A stretch of DNA of 64,000 nucleotides from Hydrogenophaga taeniospiralis CCUG 15921 (GTDB lineage: Bacteria; Pseudomonadota; Gammaproteobacteria; Burkholderiales; Burkholderiaceae_C). The notes beneath the pieces are model-generated. The model was not told where the DNA came from and searched no databases. It saw nothing but the letters and a program-made list of their open reading frames with translations. A program made the position numbers and the translations under genes. The stretch lies in the NCBI RefSeq assembly GCF_001592305.1, contig NZ_BCWR01000003.1, positions 34,849 through 98,848 of the forward strand, written 5' to 3'. The first letter of the stretch is position 1. Every line of letters begins with the position of its first letter. This document shows positions 28,091 to 37,475 of this stretch, piece after piece.

Positions 28091-28864
28091 TCAGAAGCGC
28101 TCGTAACCCAGCAGGTAGCGCCACTCGCCCAGCGGCAGACCGGCCAGGCCGATGCGCCCCAGGCGCAGGCGCCGGATGGCCGTCACCCGCAAACCGGCGC
28201 GCTCACACAGGTGCTCCACCTGACCGGGCCGCGTGCCCTTGATGGCCAGGCGCAGGCGCAGCTCGCTTTGCCAGCTCGCACGCGCCGAGGGCAGGCTCCA
28301 GCCGTCGAAAAACAGGGCCTTGCCGATCGACTTCAGCACCGCGTCGCGCCGGGCCTCGTCTTCCAGCTCGGGATCGGCCGCCACCTCGACCAGCCATTCG
28401 TGCTCGAGCTGGGCGGACTCGTCGCCGATCTTGCGTGCCACCCCCGGGTTCTGGGTGAACACCATCAGGCCACTCATCGCGGTGGACAGGCCCGCCACCG
28501 GCAGCAGCTTGTGGCGGTGCGCCTTGAGCGGGCGCACGCCCGAGCGGTCGCCCTTGAAGCGGTTGGCCATGGTGAACAGCCCGGCCGCCACGTCGTCGGG
28601 CAGCGGCGACACATCGGGCAGGGCCAGCCCGGCGGGCTTATGCCAGATCAGCGTCATGGAGGCCAGCGGCTCCAGCTTGGCCTTGGGGTCCAGCGTGACC
28701 GTCTGCCCCTCGCGCACACGCGCCATGGGCTCTTCCACCACCACGCCGTCCACCCGCACCCAGCCCCCCGCGATGTAACGCTCGGCATCGCTGCGCGAGC
28801 AGGGGATTTGCGCCGCCAGGCACTTGGCCAGGCGTTGGGGTTCGGACCGGCCGGTATCGGACAT
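28091..28864 (-). CDS. RsuA/RluB-type pseudouridine synthase homologue lacking the catalytic Asp
   Basis: This 257-residue protein has an N-terminal S4 RNA-binding domain (QRLAKCLAAQIPCSRSDAERYIAGGWVRVDG, split here only for description) and the synthase fold, including LIWHKPAG. The catalytic motif of active enzymes is GRLDxxTxGLL; here it reads AGLSTAMSGLMVF, so Arg and the essential Asp are replaced by Gly and Ser. It may bind rRNA without catalysing isomerisation, or use another residue. The frame is open far upstream, but the S4 domain starts just after the ATG at 28864. It follows ychF by eight bases. Confidence 0.85.
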   Translation of the reverse strand: MSDTGRSEPQRLAKCLAAQIPCSRSDAERYIAGGWVRVDGVVVEEPMARVREGQTVTLDPKAKLEPLASMTLIWHKPAGLALPDVSPLPDDVAAGLFTMANRFKGDRSGVRPLKAHRHKLLPVAGLSTAMSGLMVFTQNPGVARKIGDESAQLEHEWLVEVAADPELEDEARRDAVLKSIGKALFFDGWSLPSARASWQSELRLRLAIKGTRPGQVEHLCERAGLRVTAIRRLRLGRIGLAGLPLGEWRYLLGYERF

Positions 28865-28872
28865 GGGTGCGT

Positions 28873-29964
28873 TCAGGACGAGAACAGGAAGTTCATCACG
28901 TCGCCGTCCTTGACGACGTAGTCCTTGCCTTCGGCGCGCATCTTGCCCGCGTCCTTGGCACCCTGCTCGCCCTTGTAGGTGATGAAGTCGTCGAAGGCGA
29001 TGGTCTGGGCGCGGATGTAGCCCTTCTCGAAGTCGGTGTGGATCACGCCAGCGGCCTGCGGGCCGGTGTCGCCCACGTGGATGGTCCAGGCGCGCACTTC
29101 CTTCACGCCGGCGGTGAAGTAGGTCTGCAGGCCCAGCAGCTTGTAGGCGGCGCGGATCAGGCGGTTCAGGCCCGGTTCGTCCTGGCCCAGTTCCTTCAGG
29201 AATTCGAGCCGGTCGGCGTCGTCCATCTCGGACAGCTCGGCCTCGATCTTGGCGCAGATGGCGACCACGGGCGCGTTCTGTTTCGCGGCGAAGGCCCGCA
29301 GCCGGTCCAGGAAGGGGTTGTTCTCGAAGCCGTCTTCCGACACGTTGGCCACGAACATGGCCGGCTTGGCCGTGATCAGGAAGAACTGCTTGAGCTGCGC
29401 CTGCTCTTCCTTGCTGAAGTCGATGGTGCGCACCGGTTGCGTGTCGTTCAGCGCGGTCTGGCATTTCTCCAGAATGGCGAGCTGCTTGATGGATTCCTTG
29501 TCGCCCGAACGCGCGGTCTTGCTCACGCGGTGGATCGCTTTTTCCACCGAGGCCAAGTCGGCTAGGCAGAGTTCGGTCTGGATGACCTCGATGTCGGCGA
29601 TCGGGTCGACCTTGTTGGCGACGTGGATCACGTTGTCGTCTTCGAAGCAGCGCACCACGTTGACGATGGCGTCGGTCTCGCGGATGTGCGCGAGGAACTT
29701 GTTGCCCAGGCCTTCGCCCGTGCTGGCCCCGGCCACCAGGCCGGCGATGTCCACGAACTCGACGATGGCCGGCACCACGCGCTCTGGCTTCACGATCTCC
29801 GACAGCTGCGCCAGCCGCGGATCGGGCACTTCCACCACGCCGGTGTTGGGCTCGATGGTGCAGAAGGGGTAGTTTTCAGCGGCGATGCCGGCTTTGGTCA
29901 GCGCGTTGAAAAGGGTGGACTTGCCGACGTTGGGCAGGCCCACGATGCCGCATTGGAGGCTCAT
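28873..29964 (-). CDS. ychF: Redox-regulated ATPase YchF (OLA1 family)
   Basis: This is a 363-residue member of the Obg-related GTPase superfamily that prefers ATP and binds ribosomes. The P-loop [18 protein letters not shown] is at residues 8-25, the switch region [20 protein letters not shown] near residues 74-93, and a C-terminal TGS domain contains [20 protein letters not shown] and ends DVMNFLFSS. Length and ends match the family exactly. It is followed on the same strand by the pseudouridine synthase homologue. Confidence 0.97.
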   Translation of the reverse strand: MSLQCGIVGLPNVGKSTLFNALTKAGIAAENYPFCTIEPNTGVVEVPDPRLAQLSEIVKPERVVPAIVEFVDIAGLVAGASTGEGLGNKFLAHIRETDAIVNVVRCFEDDNVIHVANKVDPIADIEVIQTELCLADLASVEKAIHRVSKTARSGDKESIKQLAILEKCQTALNDTQPVRTIDFSKEEQAQLKQFFLITAKPAMFVANVSEDGFENNPFLDRLRAFAAKQNAPVVAICAKIEAELSEMDDADRLEFLKELGQDEPGLNRLIRAAYKLLGLQTYFTAGVKEVRAWTIHVGDTGPQAAGVIHTDFEKGYIRAQTIAFDDFITYKGEQGAKDAGKMRAEGKDYVVKDGDVMNFLFSS

Positions 29965-30058
29965 GGCGGGGCTTTCAGATTCTGGGGGAAACCTGGGATT
30001 TTAAAGGGCGGACCGCTGCGCGCCCATCCAGGCCAGGCGCGCAGGGCTGCCGAGGCCT

Positions 30059-30952
30059 TCAGTCGAAGCGCCAGTCGGCCCGCACCACCTGCCCCACGCG
30101 CAGCCACTGGCCGGCGCCTTCGAGCGCGATGGCGTTCATGCCGAAAGTGACGGCGCCGTTCATGCGCGGGTCCTGGCGGTAGGTCTGCAGCGCATCCCCC
30201 ACCGCCGGGCTGGCGATGGCGGTCTCGGGATCGATGTTGGGGATCGGACAACGCGCGCAGGGCTTCACGGTTTCGATCACCGCGACGCCTTCGGCGGTGG
30301 CAACGTGCATCGGTCCGATCCGGTCTTCGTCGTGCGCCTCCAGGCCCCCCAGCACGATGTTGGGCCGAAAGCGCCGCCCGTCCACCGGGGCGTGGCCGGC
30401 TGGCGCCAGCCGGGCATTGAGCTCGGCCAGCGAAGCGCTGCTGGTCACCAGCAGGCCAAAACCGTCGGCGAACTGCGTGACGGCCTCGCGCCCACCGGTC
30501 CACTTCAGGCTGCACAGGCGGCGCACCTCGGGGTCGAAACGCGCCAGGCGCAGGCGTTTCAGACCAGCCGGCGCATCCGGCCCCAGGAAGTCGCTGAACC
30601 ACTGCGCCGCCACGTCGCCCATGTCGTAGGCGTCCACCGCGTCGTCCCACACCCGCACGCGCAGCGGCGACTCCGCCGCGTCCAGCGCCAGGTGCAACGC
30701 CAGCATGCCCGGCGCGCGCAGCACCAGCTGGCCCAGTTTGAAGGACGGCTGGATCAGCGCCATGCGCGGCAGTTCGCGCTGGGAGACGAAGTCGCCCTGG
30801 GCGTCCACCACCATCCAGGACCGGTCGTAGGCCAGTCCGGTCTCGGTGAGTTCGGCCTCGGTGAGCGAAATGCCGGCACAGGACTTGATCGGGTAGATCC
30901 AGAGCTGTTCGATGGTGGCCTGGACATCGGCGGGCGTGGAGGTGTCGATCAT
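30059..30952 (-). CDS. MOSC domain protein with beta-barrel N-terminal domain
   Basis: This 297-residue protein has an MOSC_N beta-barrel start (IEQLWIYPIKSCAGISL, then GLAYDRSWMVVD) and a C-terminal MOSC domain with the conserved cysteine in KPCARCPIPNIDP. MOSC proteins bind sulfur or molybdenum cofactor; relatives (YcbX, mARC) reduce N-hydroxylated compounds with electrons from a partner. No fused ferredoxin domain is present here. The frame is open to 31615, but homology begins at the ATG at 30952. It is divergent from the UbiH-like gene (84 bases). Confidence 0.9.
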   Translation of the reverse strand: MIDTSTPADVQATIEQLWIYPIKSCAGISLTEAELTETGLAYDRSWMVVDAQGDFVSQRELPRMALIQPSFKLGQLVLRAPGMLALHLALDAAESPLRVRVWDDAVDAYDMGDVAAQWFSDFLGPDAPAGLKRLRLARFDPEVRRLCSLKWTGGREAVTQFADGFGLLVTSSASLAELNARLAPAGHAPVDGRRFRPNIVLGGLEAHDEDRIGPMHVATAEGVAVIETVKPCARCPIPNIDPETAIASPAVGDALQTYRQDPRMNGAVTFGMNAIALEGAGQWLRVGQVVRADWRFD

Positions 30953-31036
30953 GGCGGGACCCAGGGTTGTCGGGGCGGCAAGGGCATTGCGCTGCCATCG
31001 CCGGGCCAGATTGTGCCCTGCTCCTAAAATCCAGCC

Positions 31037-32221
31037 ATGTCGCAAGCTTCCCCCCGTTCCACGCACCGGCGTTTTGACGTGACCATCCGAGGCGGTGGCG
31101 TGGTCGGGCACACCCTGGCCCTGCTGCTGGCACGCGACCGCCTGCGGGTGGCGCTGGTCGACGCTCCGCCAAGGCCAGCGACCGGCGGCGCCGACGTGCG
31201 GGCCTATGCGCTCAACGCCGCCGCGCGCGATCTGCTGCGCTCCGTGCGCGCCTGGCCCGAAGACACACTCGCACCCGCGGGCGCCGGTACGTCCGATGCC
31301 CCGCCCACGGTCACCCCGGTGAGCGGCATGGAAGTGTTTGGCGATGGCCGCGGCGAACTGCGTTTTGGCGCCGCGGACCAAGGAACGGACGCCCTGACCT
31401 GGATCGTGGACGTGCCGGCGCTGGAGCAGCGGCTGGCCCACGCGGTGCATTTCCAGGGCGGCATCGAATGCCTGAACGAGGCCCCGCCCGCCGCGCTCAC
31501 GGTGATCTGCGAAGGCAAACGCAGCGCGACCCGCGCCGAACTCGGGATGGAGTTCGAGGTGCGGCCCTACCCCCACAAGGCCCTGGCCACCCGGCTGCGC
31601 TGCGCCCGGCCGCACGGTGGCGTGGCCCGCCAGTGGTTCCGCAACGGGGAAATCATGGCTTTGTTGCCGCTGGGTGGCGCGCAGGGGAACTCCGTGGCGC
31701 TGGTCTGGTCATTGGAGACACAGCAGGCCGATGCCTGGCTGGCGGCTGCCCCGGAAGCGCTGGCGCAGGCGGTGCAGGAACGTTGTGGACAGGCCCTGGG
31801 CGAGATGCAACTGGAAAGCCCGGCCCAGGCCTGGCCCCTGGAGTTGGCCCGCGCCAGACGCTGGATCGCCCGCACCGCCCAGGGCAGTGTGGCGCTGGCC
31901 GGTGACGCGGCCCACGCCATGCACCCGCTGGCCGGACAAGGGCTCAACGTCGGCCTGGCCGACGCCGCCGAGCTGGCCCGCGTGCTGCACGAGCGCGAGT
32001 ACTGGCGCGAGCTGGGCGATCTGAAGCTGCTGCGGCGCTACGAGCGCGCGCGGCAGGCCGATGTGAACGCCATGGCCTGGGTGACCGACGGTCTGTTTGG
32101 CCTGTTCGCCCAGACCGACAGCCGCATCCGGTCCCTGCGCAACTGGGGCATGCAGGGCGTGGACCGCCTGGGCCCGCTGAAACACTGGCTGGCCCGCCAG
32201 GCCATGGGGCAGACGGGCTGA
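31037..32221 (+). CDS. FAD-dependent hydroxylase, UbiH/UbiF/VisC family
   Basis: This is a 394-residue flavoprotein monooxygenase, probably one of the ubiquinone ring hydroxylases. It has an N-terminal Rossmann motif (IRGGGVVGHTLALLLARD), a DG-type middle region, and the second FAD motif GDAAHAMHPLAGQGLNVGLADAAEL near residue 290. The middle contains few other landmarks, so the position on the ring that it hydroxylates cannot be read. The gene precedes dsbC by 54 bases. Confidence 0.9.
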   Translation: MSQASPRSTHRRFDVTIRGGGVVGHTLALLLARDRLRVALVDAPPRPATGGADVRAYALNAAARDLLRSVRAWPEDTLAPAGAGTSDAPPTVTPVSGMEVFGDGRGELRFGAADQGTDALTWIVDVPALEQRLAHAVHFQGGIECLNEAPPAALTVICEGKRSATRAELGMEFEVRPYPHKALATRLRCARPHGGVARQWFRNGEIMALLPLGGAQGNSVALVWSLETQQADAWLAAAPEALAQAVQERCGQALGEMQLESPAQAWPLELARARRWIARTAQGSVALAGDAAHAMHPLAGQGLNVGLADAAELARVLHEREYWRELGDLKLLRRYERARQADVNAMAWVTDGLFGLFAQTDSRIRSLRNWGMQGVDRLGPLKHWLARQAMGQTG

Positions 32222-32275
32222 CAGACCGCCTTGCCGCTCTTTTTCTTCATACCGTCAACGCCCACGGGCACCACC

Positions 32276-32989
32276 ATGAAACCCATCAAGACCCTCCTGC
32301 TCGCGCTCATCGCCACCTTCTCGCTGGGCGCGTTGGCGCAGGAAGCTGCCATCCGCAAGAACCTGACCGAGCGTCTGCCCAACCTGCCGAAGATCGACGA
32401 GATCCGCAAGACGCCGATGGAGGGCGTGTACGAAGTTCGGGTCAACCACAGCGAGCTGTTCTACACCGACGCCGAAGGCAACTACCTGATCCAGGGCACC
32501 ATGATTGACACCAAGGCCCGTGTGGACTTGACCGAGCAGCGCCTGGAAAAACTCACCGCGATCGCCTTCAAGGACCTGCCGCTCAAAGACGCCTTCACCG
32601 TCGTGCGCGGCAACGGCAAGCGCCAGATGGCTGTGTTCGAGGACCCCAACTGCGGCTACTGCAAGCGCTTCGAGCGCGACCTGCTCAAGATCGACAACGT
32701 GACCGTGCACGTGCTGCTGTACCCGATCCTGAGCGCGGACTCGGGCGAGAAGTCGCGCAACATCTGGTGCGCCAAGGACAAGGGCAAGACCTTCATCGAC
32801 TGGATGGTCAACGACGTGACCCCGCCCGCGGCCAAGTGCGACGCCGCCGCCGTGGCGCGCAACTTCGAGTTTGGCAAAAAGGCCCGCATCACCGGCACGC
32901 CCACCATCATCTTCGCCGATGGCTCGCGGGTGCCTGGCGCCATCGGTGCCGACCGCGTCGAAAAGCTCCTGTCAGAAGCCAAACCCTGA
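32276..32989 (+). CDS. dsbC: Thiol:disulfide interchange protein DsbC
   Basis: This is a 237-residue periplasmic disulfide isomerase. A signal peptide (MKPIKTLLLALIATFSLGALAQ) precedes an N-terminal dimerisation domain and a thioredoxin domain with active-site CGYC (DPNCGYCKRF) near residue 124. A second cysteine pair (NIWCAKDK ... AAKCDAAA) near residues 165 and 185 matches the structural disulfide of DsbC. The cis-Pro loop TGTPTIIFADG is present. The ATG at 32276 gives a proper signal peptide; a TTG further upstream does not. Confidence 0.95.
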   Translation: MKPIKTLLLALIATFSLGALAQEAAIRKNLTERLPNLPKIDEIRKTPMEGVYEVRVNHSELFYTDAEGNYLIQGTMIDTKARVDLTEQRLEKLTAIAFKDLPLKDAFTVVRGNGKRQMAVFEDPNCGYCKRFERDLLKIDNVTVHVLLYPILSADSGEKSRNIWCAKDKGKTFIDWMVNDVTPPAAKCDAAAVARNFEFGKKARITGTPTIIFADGSRVPGAIGADRVEKLLSEAKP

Positions 32990-33108
32990 CCCCGCGCCGC
33001 ACTGGACGAACCCCATGACACCCCTCTCGTCCGCACGCTGGGCCACGCCGGGCTGATGGCCTCTGTGCTGCGGGCACCCCCCGGCTGTTTCATTGGCGCA
33101 GGAGCCCT

Positions 33109-34980
33109 GTGAGAAAAAAAACCACCCCCACGACGCCCTCCCCCCGCTCGCTGCGCGCCAGCACACCGGCCCAGCCCCGCCCCCAGGTGCACCACCGGGT
33201 GGAGCTGCACAGTACCCAGGCCCACCTGTTCGCGGTCACGCTGAGCATTGACCGCCCCGCGCCCCGGCAGCGGCTGAGCCTGCCGGCATGGATACCGGGC
33301 AGCTATCTGGTGCGCGAGTTCGCGCAACACCTTCAGGGCCTGGAGGCGACCCAGGGGGGTGAGCCGGTGCCCATGCGCCAGCTCGACAAACACAGCTGGC
33401 AGGTGGAGACCCGCACCGGCGAGGCGCTGGTGCTGCGCTACCAGGTCTACGCCTTCGACCCCTCGGTACGCACCGCCTTTCTGGACAGCACGCGGGGCTT
33501 CTTCAACGCCACCAGCCTGTGCCTGCGGGTACTCGGCCAGGAAGACCAGCCGCAGGCTTTGGAACTGGTGCCCAGCCCGTCCACGCCAGGCTGGCAGGTG
33601 GCCACCGGCCTGCCGTCCCACAGTGTTGACAGCGCCGGATTCGGCCATTACCGCGCGCAGAACTACGACGAACTCGCCGACTGCCCGGTGACGCTGGGCC
33701 TGTTCTGGAGCGGCGAGTTCACCGCCCATGGGGTGCCCCACCGCTTCGTCGTCAGTGGCGCCGGCGCCTGGATGGACGGCGCGCGCCTGCTGAACGACAC
33801 GCGCCGGATCTGCGAGGAACAGATGGTGTTCTGGCACGGCGATGCCCCCACACCGCCGTTCCAGAACTACGTGTTCATGCTGCACGCCAGCGACGACGGG
33901 TACGGCGGGCTGGAACACCGCAACTCCACCGCGCTGATCTGCCAGCGGGCCGATCTCCCACGGCTCACAACGCCGCCTCCCGAGAAACCCCCGGCGCTCA
34001 AGGCCACCGACGGCTACACCACCCTGCTGGGCCTGATCAGCCACGAGTATTTCCACACCTGGAACGTCAAGCGCCTGCGCCCGGCCGAGTTCAAGCGCTA
34101 CGACTACACCGGCGAAAACTACACCGAGCTGCTGTGGTTTTTCGAGGGTTTCACCAGCTACTACGACGACCTGATCCTGCGCCGCGCGGGACTCATCGAC
34201 GACAACGCCTACCTGCAACTGCTCACCAAGACCATCAACCAGGTGCAGCAGACGCCGGGGCGCCTGGTGCAGAGCGTGGCGCAGGCCAGCTTCGACGCCT
34301 GGGTGAAGTACTACCGCGTCAACGAAAACACCGCCAACGCCACGGTGAGCTACTACACCAAGGGCTCGCTCGTGGCGCTGTGCCTGGACCTGACCCTGCG
34401 CGCCGAAGGCCACACCACGCTGGACGCGGTGATGCGCGCACTCTGGACGCGCTGCGAGGGCGGCCCGCTGCGCGAGGCCGACGTGCTGCGGGTGCTGCAG
34501 CAACTGGGGCGGCGCAGCTTCAAGGAAGAGATCGCCCACTGGGTGCACGGCACGGACGACCTGCCCACAGGCGACCTGCTGCAGGCCCAGGGCGCCAAAC
34601 CGACGCTGGACAAGGCCCCGCTGGCGCAACAGCTGGGCCTGCGCGTGAGCGAGGTCGGCGGCCTCACGCTCAAGACCGTGCTGCGCGGTGGCGCCGCCGA
34701 AGCCGCGGGCATGGCCGCCGGAGACGAGTGGCTGGGCGTGGAGTTCGCGGCGCCCCGCCGCGGCGGCGCCGCCGAAGCCTGGCGCATCCACAAGCTCGAC
34801 GAGGTGAACCTGTTGCGGGGTCAGCGAACGCAGCTGGTGGCGCTGGTGTCTCGCGACAAGTGCCTGCTGCGCTGCCCGCTGGAGTGGCCCGCCCCGACCC
34901 AGGCCGTGCGGCTGGGGGTGGGCGACGCGGCGCGTCTGGCGCAGTGGCTGGCACCCGTGGCCGGCTTGCTCGAGCGCTGA
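33109..34980 (+). CDS. M61 family metallopeptidase with C-terminal PDZ domain
   Basis: This is a 623-residue zinc peptidase of the glycyl aminopeptidase type. The zinc motif HEYFHTWNVKRLRP is near residue 312, with a downstream Glu in LWFFEGFTSYYDD. A C-terminal PDZ-like region (LRVSEVGGLTLKTVLRGGAAEAAGMAAGDEWLG, described by parts) is present. The start is a GTG at 33109 with GGAG eight bases upstream. No signal peptide is evident, so it may act in the cytoplasm. It ends directly before an inverted repeat. Confidence 0.92.
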   Translation: MRKKTTPTTPSPRSLRASTPAQPRPQVHHRVELHSTQAHLFAVTLSIDRPAPRQRLSLPAWIPGSYLVREFAQHLQGLEATQGGEPVPMRQLDKHSWQVETRTGEALVLRYQVYAFDPSVRTAFLDSTRGFFNATSLCLRVLGQEDQPQALELVPSPSTPGWQVATGLPSHSVDSAGFGHYRAQNYDELADCPVTLGLFWSGEFTAHGVPHRFVVSGAGAWMDGARLLNDTRRICEEQMVFWHGDAPTPPFQNYVFMLHASDDGYGGLEHRNSTALICQRADLPRLTTPPPEKPPALKATDGYTTLLGLISHEYFHTWNVKRLRPAEFKRYDYTGENYTELLWFFEGFTSYYDDLILRRAGLIDDNAYLQLLTKTINQVQQTPGRLVQSVAQASFDAWVKYYRVNENTANATVSYYTKGSLVALCLDLTLRAEGHTTLDAVMRALWTRCEGGPLREADVLRVLQQLGRRSFKEEIAHWVHGTDDLPTGDLLQAQGAKPTLDKAPLAQQLGLRVSEVGGLTLKTVLRGGAAEAAGMAAGDEWLGVEFAAPRRGGAAEAWRIHKLDEVNLLRGQRTQLVALVSRDKCLLRCPLEWPAPTQAVRLGVGDAARLAQWLAPVAGLLER

Positions 34981-34990
34981 TCAATTCCTC

Positions 34991-35060
34991 ATACGGTTTC
35001 GCCTTCAAGCGCAGAACAAGGCGAGCCAACGCCGTTATGCGTTTGAAGGCGAGACCGTAT
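34991..35060. repeat. Inverted-repeat element between convergent genes
   Basis: Arms 34991-35013 and 35038-35060 (23 bases, starting ATACGGT and ending ACCGTAT) are reverse complements with two mismatches and enclose 24 bases. The right arm touches the stop codon of the next minus-strand gene. The hairpin lies between convergent genes and could act as a bidirectional terminator or be a small mobile repeat. Confidence 0.75.
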
Positions 35061-35602
35061 CAGTGCTTGGGCAGCAGGGGCACCAGTTCCTGGTCAAAAC
35101 GTTGCACTGCGGCCGCGTTGCGGTAGTTGCTCAGCGCGTCCCGGATGCGCGGCAGCAGGGCCTGCAGATCGGCCGGGCTCTTGCAGCCCTCGACACGGAT
35201 GGCGGTCAGCTCCCCCATAGGACCCAGCTGGTCGTTGATGTAACGCACCACCATGCGCCGGGCCTCGGAGTACGGCAAGGTCTGCGGTGCGGGGGCTGGT
35301 GCTGGCGCTGCGGCCACGGCGGACGGCTCTTCGGCCGGGGCCGCCGCGTCCACCGCCGCCCCGGCGTCGGACGAGGCCCGCTGCACCGGCTGCCCCGAGG
35401 CATCCACCTCCACCACCCAGCCCGCCTCGACCAGCTGTTCGAGAGAGGCCAGCGCCCCGCCGAACTTGACGAGTTCGGCCACGTTTTTCTTGCCATCGAC
35501 CATGATCAGCGCCGAGCGCAGCCTCGGCCCGAGTTCGGGCGGGCGCGCAGCCAAGGCCTCACGGCCTTTGTCTGTTTTGGCGAGCAGGGTGTTGTTGTCC
35601 AT
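35060..35602 (-). CDS. Conserved hypothetical protein
   Basis: This 180-residue protein has no family that I can name with confidence. The N-terminal half (LAKTDKGREALAAR, then LRSALIMVDGKKNVAELVKFG and LEQLVEAGWV) looks like a small winged-helix-type domain seen at the start of several burkholderial hypothetical proteins. A central Ala/Pro/Glu-rich linker follows (residues 85-115). A C-terminal helical domain has RRMVVRYINDQLGPMGE and ends RFDQELVPLLPKH. I placed the start at the ATG at 35602 (MDNNTLL); a longer frame to 35644 lacks support. The 137 bases upstream, before the paaK stop, hold nothing that I recognise. Confidence 0.6.
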   Translation of the reverse strand: MDNNTLLAKTDKGREALAARPPELGPRLRSALIMVDGKKNVAELVKFGGALASLEQLVEAGWVVEVDASGQPVQRASSDAGAAVDAAAPAEEPSAVAAAPAPAPAPQTLPYSEARRMVVRYINDQLGPMGELTAIRVEGCKSPADLQALLPRIRDALSNYRNAAAVQRFDQELVPLLPKH

Positions 35603-35739
35603 GAATTCCCATTGATTGCATGCGCAATGTAGGCCCGCACGCACGCGCTGCCAACCGGGTTAGCCCCGATCGGCGGTCATTTGAAGGGAATTGTTGCGAA
35701 CGCGCCGCGAGCCCCTGGCCCGCGCTCAGCGCTCAGCGC

Positions 35740-37035
35740 TCAGCGCTTGCGCAAATCCACCACCCGCTTGGCCTTGCCCTGGCTGCGCTCCACGCCACCC
35801 TCGGGCCGCAGCTCGACCTCCACATGGCTGCCCACGAACACCTTCACCTCGTGCTGCAGCCGTTTGGCGGCAGCGCGCGCCTCGATGCTCGCCGGGTCCA
35901 GGCCGGGCTGCGTTTCCACCCGCACGGTCAGGCTGTCCATGGGGCCTTCGCGGGTCAGCACGCACTGGTAGTGCGCGCTGAGTTCGGGGCGTTTGAGGAT
36001 CAGTTCCTCGATCTGGGTCGGGAACACGTTGACGCCGCGCACGATCATCATGTCGTCGCTGCGGCCGGTGATTTTTTCCATGCGGCGCATGGTGCGCGCC
36101 GTGCCCGGCAGCAGGCGCGTGAGGTCGCGCGTGCGGTAGCGGATGATGGGCAGCGCTTCCTTGGTCAGGCTGGTGAACACCAGCTCGCCCATCTCGCCGT
36201 CGGCCACCGGCTCGCCGGTCTCGGGGTGGATGATCTCGGGGTAGAAGTGGTCCTCCCAGATCGTCGGGCCGTCCTTGGTTTCGATGCACTCGTTGGCCAC
36301 ACCCGGCCCCATCACTTCGGACAGGCCGTAGATGTCCACCGCGTCGATGTCCATGCGGGTTTCGATCGCCACGCGCATGTCGTTGGTCCAGGGCTCGGCG
36401 CCGAAGATGCCGATGCGCAGGCTGCTCTCGCGCGGGTTCAGCCCCTGGCGTTCGAACTCGTCGGCGATGGCCAGCATGTAGCTGGGCGTGACCATGATGA
36501 TGTCGGGCCGGAAGTCCTGCATCAGCTGCACCTGGCGCTCGGTCTGGCCGCCGCCGAAGGGCACCACGGTCAGGCCCAGTTTCTCGGCACCGTAGTGTGC
36601 GCCCAGACCGCCGGTGAACAGGCCGTAGCCGTAGCTCACGTGCACCATGTCGCCCGGCCGCGCGCCGCTGGCGCGGATGCTGCGCGCCACCACGGTGGAC
36701 CAGGTGTCAATGTCCTTGAGCGTGTAGCCCACCACCGTCGGTTTGCCGGTGGTTCCGCTGGACGCATGGATGCGCGCGCAGCGCTCGCGCGGCACCGCGA
36801 ACATGCCGAAGGGGTAGCTGTCGCGCAGGTCTTTTTTGGTGGTGAACGGAAACTTGGCCAGGTCGGCCAGCGTCCGGCAGTCGTCCGGGTGCACCCCGGC
36901 CGCGTCGAACTTGGCGCGGTACACCGGCGAGTTCTGGTACGCGTGGCGCAGCGTGGCCTGCAGACGCTTGAGCTGCAGTGCGCGCAGCTCGTCGATGCTG
37001 GCCTTCTCGATGGGTTCAAGCGGAAAGTGGTTCAT
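35740..37035 (-). CDS. paaK: Phenylacetate-CoA ligase
   Basis: This is a 431-residue adenylate-forming enzyme that activates phenylacetate to phenylacetyl-CoA, the entry step of the aerobic paa pathway. Family motifs are present: HASSGTTGKPTVVGYT near residue 90 (P-loop), YGYGLFTGGLGAHYGAE, DIYGLSEVMGPGVANEC near residue 240 and TRDLTRLLPG. It overlaps paaI by four bases, so paaG-paaI-paaK form one operon. The stop codon lies in a run of three GCTCAGC heptamers. Confidence 0.96.
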   Translation of the reverse strand: MNHFPLEPIEKASIDELRALQLKRLQATLRHAYQNSPVYRAKFDAAGVHPDDCRTLADLAKFPFTTKKDLRDSYPFGMFAVPRERCARIHASSGTTGKPTVVGYTLKDIDTWSTVVARSIRASGARPGDMVHVSYGYGLFTGGLGAHYGAEKLGLTVVPFGGGQTERQVQLMQDFRPDIIMVTPSYMLAIADEFERQGLNPRESSLRIGIFGAEPWTNDMRVAIETRMDIDAVDIYGLSEVMGPGVANECIETKDGPTIWEDHFYPEIIHPETGEPVADGEMGELVFTSLTKEALPIIRYRTRDLTRLLPGTARTMRRMEKITGRSDDMMIVRGVNVFPTQIEELILKRPELSAHYQCVLTREGPMDSLTVRVETQPGLDPASIEARAAAKRLQHEVKVFVGSHVEVELRPEGGVERSQGKAKRVVDLRKR

Positions 37036-37475
37036 GCGCCTGCCTCCTCCGGAAACACCTGGCCGGGAATCACCGCGCTCTTGCCTCTGAACATCGCAAT
37101 CACCTCACCCTTCTGGTTGCTGACCTTCATGTCGTAGATGCCGTGGCGGCCCTGCAGTACCTGCTCCACGCCCTCGCAGGTGAGCACGTCGCCCTCGTGG
37201 GCCGGCTTGAGGAACTCGATGCTGCAGCCCGCCGCCACCGCGTTGCGGTTGTGGCTGTTGCAGGCGAAGGCAAAGGTCGAGTCGGCGAGCGTGAAGATGA
37301 AGCCGCCGTGGCAGATCCGGTGGCCGTTGAGGTGCAGCGGCTGCACCTTCATGCGGATCACGGCCCGGCCGGGCTCGACGGTGAGCAGCTCCATGCCCAT
37401 GGTGTCCTTGCTGGCGACGTCGACCGCAAACATGGCCTCGCCCACACGTTGGGCACGTTCTTCTGGCGTCATCAT
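37032..37475 (-). CDS. paaI: Hydroxyphenylacetyl-CoA thioesterase PaaI
   Basis: This 147-residue hotdog-fold thioesterase rescues CoA from stalled intermediates of phenylacetate breakdown. The motif HGGFIFTLADSTFAFACNS near residue 55 is the PaaI hallmark (HGG...D), and IEFLKPAHEGDVLTCEG follows. Two adjacent ATG codons (37475, 37472) both overlap the paaG stop; GGGGGA lies directly upstream. It is the middle gene of paaG-paaI-paaK. Confidence 0.95.
   Translation of the reverse strand: MMTPEERAQRVGEAMFAVDVASKDTMGMELLTVEPGRAVIRMKVQPLHLNGHRICHGGFIFTLADSTFAFACNSHNRNAVAAGCSIEFLKPAHEGDVLTCEGVEQVLQGRHGIYDMKVSNQKGEVIAMFRGKSAVIPGQVFPEEAGA

Noticed and set aside
28865..29464. Upstream extension of the pseudouridine synthase frame
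   Set aside because: It is antisense-like junk overlapping ychF in another frame; the S4 domain starts just after 28864.
30953..31615. Upstream extension of the MOSC protein
   Set aside because: It overlaps the divergent UbiH-like gene, and homology begins only at 30952.
35724..35744. Three GCTCAGC heptamers at the paaK stop
   Set aside because: Only three short units; noted in the paaK entry, but too small to argue for phase variation.
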